Assembly (NCBI GenBank): GCA_944321465.1 | Contig: CALULL010000008.1 | Span: forward strand, 1-64,000 | Reading direction: 5' to 3' | Length of the DNA: 64,000 nucleotides | From: an uncultured Bacteroides sp. | GTDB taxonomy: Bacteria; Bacteroidota; Bacteroidia; Bacteroidales; Bacteroidaceae | In this document: one piece after another, positions 61,937 through 64,000 of the stretch | Layout: every line of letters starts with the position of its first letter | How positions within the stretch are numbered: the stretch's first letter is position 1 | Position numbers and translations under genes: made by a program | The notes under the pieces: generated by a model | What the model saw: only the letters and a program-made list of their open reading frames with translations | Databases searched by the model: none | Told to the model about the DNA's origin: nothing

Positions 61937-62200
61937 TCAGAGGTCCAGTTCGGTTCCCGGCTTGAAGCGCACTACTTTCTTGGCCGGGATTTCGATGGAT
62001 TGTCCGTTTGAGGGGTTCACCCCTTTGCGTGCGGCACGTTCGCTGATGCCGAATGTGCCAAAGCCCACGAGCGCCACTTTGTCGCCTTCCTTCAGGGCTG
62101 CGGTCACAGCCGCAATGAAGGCGTTCAGTGCTTTCGATGCGTCGGCCTTTGTCAAGCCGCTTTCGGCGGCCATAGCGTTAACAAGGTCTGCTTTGTTCAT
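61937..62200 (-). CDS. HU-family DNA-binding protein
   Basis: 87 residues. Small basic nucleoid protein that bends DNA as a dimer. MNKADLVNAMAAESGLTKAD, ALVGFGTFGISERAARKGVN with the arm residues, and the C-terminal PAKKVVRFKPG are standard HU/IHF features. The arm carries NPSNGQSIEIPA, normal for HU of this phylum. Its own -7 box lies 56 bp upstream. Confidence 0.96.
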   Translation of the reverse strand: MNKADLVNAMAAESGLTKADASKALNAFIAAVTAALKEGDKVALVGFGTFGISERAARKGVNPSNGQSIEIPAKKVVRFKPGTELDL

Positions 62201-62255
62201 AAAGATTTTGTTTATTGGTTACACAAAAGTTTTTCTCCCATAGTATGCTATGTCG

Positions 62256-62263
62256 CAAAAATA
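62256..62263 (-). promoter_or_regulatory. -7 box TATTTTTG of the HU gene
   Basis: TAnnTTTG match on the minus strand. Confidence 0.6.
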
Positions 62264-62379
62264 GGGCAATAAATCTAAACACCAAATAAAAACTTTGAAA
62301 AACTGTGCAAAGAGGTAAGAAAAAGTACCAGTGGAGATGGCGGGCTGACGGAAAACAGATTTTTATTCGTACTTTTGCC

Positions 62380-62387
62380 ACGCTTTT
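62380..62387 (+). promoter_or_regulatory. -7 box TACTTTTG of the rhomboid pair
   Basis: TAnnTTTG match 94 bp before the first rhomboid start. Confidence 0.5.
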
Positions 62388-62480
62388 GGCCCTCCGGGGC
62401 AACCGGGCGGATGACGGAGCGGCGGCAGGCCGATGCGCGACAGCCTGTGTCGGCCGGGCCAAACCGTCGTAACCAATGGA

Positions 62481-63227
62481 ATGCTTATGTACTCAATGCC
62501 ACCTGTAACCAAGAACCTGATTATCATTAACGTGCTGCTCTACCTCTGTACGCTGTTGGCCGAGCGGTATGGTTTCGCCTTGTCCGATTATCTGGGTCTG
62601 CACTTTTTCCTGTCGGACTACTTCAACCTGGCGCAACTGGTCACCTACATGTTCATGCACGGTGGTTTCGTGCACTTGTTCTTCAACATGTTTTCCTTGT
62701 GGATGTTTGGCCGTATGCTGGAGCAGGTGTGGGGGCCGAAGCGCTTCCTGACGTTCTACCTGGTGTGCGGCATCGGGGCGGGGCTGGTGCAGGAGCTGTT
62801 CTACGCGGCCGACTATCTGCGCATGTCTCCCGACCTTGCTCCGTGGATGCTCGAACAGGTCCACACGGACGAGGCCAAGGCCATTTTGCACCAGGGCATG
62901 AACTACGTCGACCCCGCGCTGGGCAAGCTGAACTTGCTGGTGAACAGCAGCACGGTGGGAGCGTCGGGCAGTGTCTACGGCATACTGCTGGGCTTCGGCA
63001 TGCTGTTCCCCAATATGCCCCTGTTCCTCATGTTCATTCCCTTTCCCATCAAGGCCAAGTACATGGTGGGCGGTTATGCCGTGCTCGAACTGCTGTTGGG
63101 GCTGAGCAATAATCCGGGCGACCCGGTGGCTCACTTTGCCCACTTGGGCGGCATGCTCTTTGCCTTCCTGCTGATATTATACTGGAAACGAAAAAACCGG
63201 AACAACAATGGGTTCTATTATAACTGA
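62481..63227 (+). CDS. Rhomboid-family intramembrane serine protease
   Basis: 248 residues from the ATG at 62481 (62487 and 62496 are alternatives). Six hydrophobic helices. YMFMHGGFVHLFFNMFSLWM is the conserved loop-helix region, the catalytic Ser is in TVGASGSVYGILLGFGML (GxSGxxxG) and the catalytic His in VAHFAHLGGMLFAF. Cleaves membrane-spanning substrates; those are unknown here. Its last 20 bp overlap the start of the next rhomboid gene. Confidence 0.93.
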   Translation: MLMYSMPPVTKNLIIINVLLYLCTLLAERYGFALSDYLGLHFFLSDYFNLAQLVTYMFMHGGFVHLFFNMFSLWMFGRMLEQVWGPKRFLTFYLVCGIGAGLVQELFYAADYLRMSPDLAPWMLEQVHTDEAKAILHQGMNYVDPALGKLNLLVNSSTVGASGSVYGILLGFGMLFPNMPLFLMFIPFPIKAKYMVGGYAVLELLLGLSNNPGDPVAHFAHLGGMLFAFLLILYWKRKNRNNNGFYYN

Positions 63228-64000
63228 ACTGAGGGAGAAGTTCCGCAGGGGCGATGTCTGCCTGCAACTTATATATATAAATGTAGGGGTGTTCGTGCTG
63301 GTGCAGCTGGCACAGGTGTTGCTGATGCTCTTCAATCGCCAGCTGGGCGACGTGTTGCTGTGGCTGGAGTTGCCCGCTTCGTTCGTCAGGTGGGTAGTGC
63401 AGCCGTGGTCGCTCGTCACGTACATGTTTCTCCACGTGGGGTGGATGCACATATTGTTCAACATGCTGTGGCTCTATTGGTTCGGCCAGCTGTTCCTGCA
63501 TTTCTTCTCGGCGCGTCACCTGCTGGGGCTTTATGTGCTGGGAGGACTGTGCGGAGGTGCGCTCTACATGCTGGCGTTCAATGTCTTTCCCTACTTTCGG
63601 CAGTCGGTGGACTACGCTTTCCTGCTGGGGGCTTCGGCCTCGGTGCTGGCCATTGTGATGGCTCCGGCCTACCGTGCGCCCAACTTCACGGTGAGGCTGT
63701 TTCTTTTCGGCAACGTCCGGTTGAAGTATCTGGCTCTGGCAACCATCCTGCTCGACCTGCTGCTTATCACCTCGGGCAACGCCGGGGGGCATATTGCCCA
63801 CTTGGGAGGCGCGTTGGCCGGGCTGTGGTTTGCCGTCGGCTTGTCGAAGGGGCATGACCGGACGGCGTGGATAAACCGTGTGCTCGATGCCTTGAAGTCG
63901 CTGGTGCGTCCGGGCCGCCGAAAGCCGAAGATGAAACTGCGCTACGGAGGCGGGGGCGGCAGTACGGCCGGGCGGCAGCAGGATTACGACTACAATGCGC
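63208..64000 (+). CDS. Second rhomboid-family protein (3' end outside window)
   Basis: The ATG at 63208 overlaps the preceding gene by 20 bp, and the frame stays open for 264 codons to the window edge. Membrane helices and the loop TYMFLHVGWMHILFNMLWLY match rhomboids. The Ser is kept in LLGASASVLAIVMA, but the following Gly of GxSG is Ala; the His is present in GHIAHLGGALAG. After the last helix there is a basic cytoplasmic tail (RPGRRKPKMKLRYGGGGGS). Overlap suggests translational coupling and perhaps a two-rhomboid complex. Confidence 0.9.
   Translation, partial: MGSIITELREKFRRGDVCLQLIYINVGVFVLVQLAQVLLMLFNRQLGDVLLWLELPASFVRWVVQPWSLVTYMFLHVGWMHILFNMLWLYWFGQLFLHFFSARHLLGLYVLGGLCGGALYMLAFNVFPYFRQSVDYAFLLGASASVLAIVMAPAYRAPNFTVRLFLFGNVRLKYLALATILLDLLLITSGNAGGHIAHLGGALAGLWFAVGLSKGHDRTAWINRVLDALKSLVRPGRRKPKMKLRYGGGGGSTAGRQQDYDYNA

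Overview
The window is a GC-rich Bacteroidales chromosome segment. Evidence: the Bacteroidetes -7 promoter element TAnnTTTG lies ahead of many genes; the gene families are BspA-like LRR proteins with C-terminal sorting tails, type V (FimA/Mfa1-like) fimbriae, DUF3575/DUF3868 proteins, a three-subunit fumarate reductase and many lipoproteins. A Prevotellaceae-like member is a reasonable guess, but no marker in the window settles genus. I saw no rRNA, tRNA or CRISPR.

Layout. 1-8061: three tandem BspA-like LRR genes on the minus strand, the last running off the left edge. 8400-8880: a ~480-bp structured element with its own promoter, repeated in inverted orientation at 30236-30700. 9242-18000: cysS, a Ser-type sulfatase/GH88 pair for sulfated glycan breakdown, a thioesterase, a DUF3108 protein and a large Ig-like lipoprotein. 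18974-26058: a tripartite RND efflux operon followed by an LpxA-like acyltransferase. 26482-30004: frdCAB. 30735-33212: a WG-repeat protein and a small lipoprotein. 33294-34260: a repeat-rich strip, then an alkaline phosphatase.

36464-48465 is a complete fimbrial operon on the minus strand: DUF3575, DUF3868/OmpA, major fimbrillin, FimB/Mfa2 anchor and three large accessory/tip lipoproteins. Directly upstream is a 356-bp segment bounded by exact 20-bp inverted repeats, carrying one near-consensus promoter that now points AWAY from the operon into a terminator built from the right-hand repeat; a tyrosine recombinase gene lies next to it. This reads as a phase-variable invertible promoter, assembled here in the OFF orientation.

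50246-64000 holds a nucleotidyltransferase, a three-gene uncharacterised envelope module (LPP20-like, DUF4384, transglutaminase-like), pta-ackA, a small winged-helix protein, a nitroreductase-like lipoprotein, upp, argS, an HU protein and two overlapping rhomboid genes, the second truncated by the window edge.

The intergenic DNA is unusually rich in repeats. Nine loci carry in-phase arrays of a degenerate 22-bp unit with two dyad centres about 11 bp apart. Five copies of a ~190-bp palindromic element with terminal inverted repeats are present, two with perfect 5-bp target duplications. At least two further dispersed palindromic families and several short tandem repeats are also seen.
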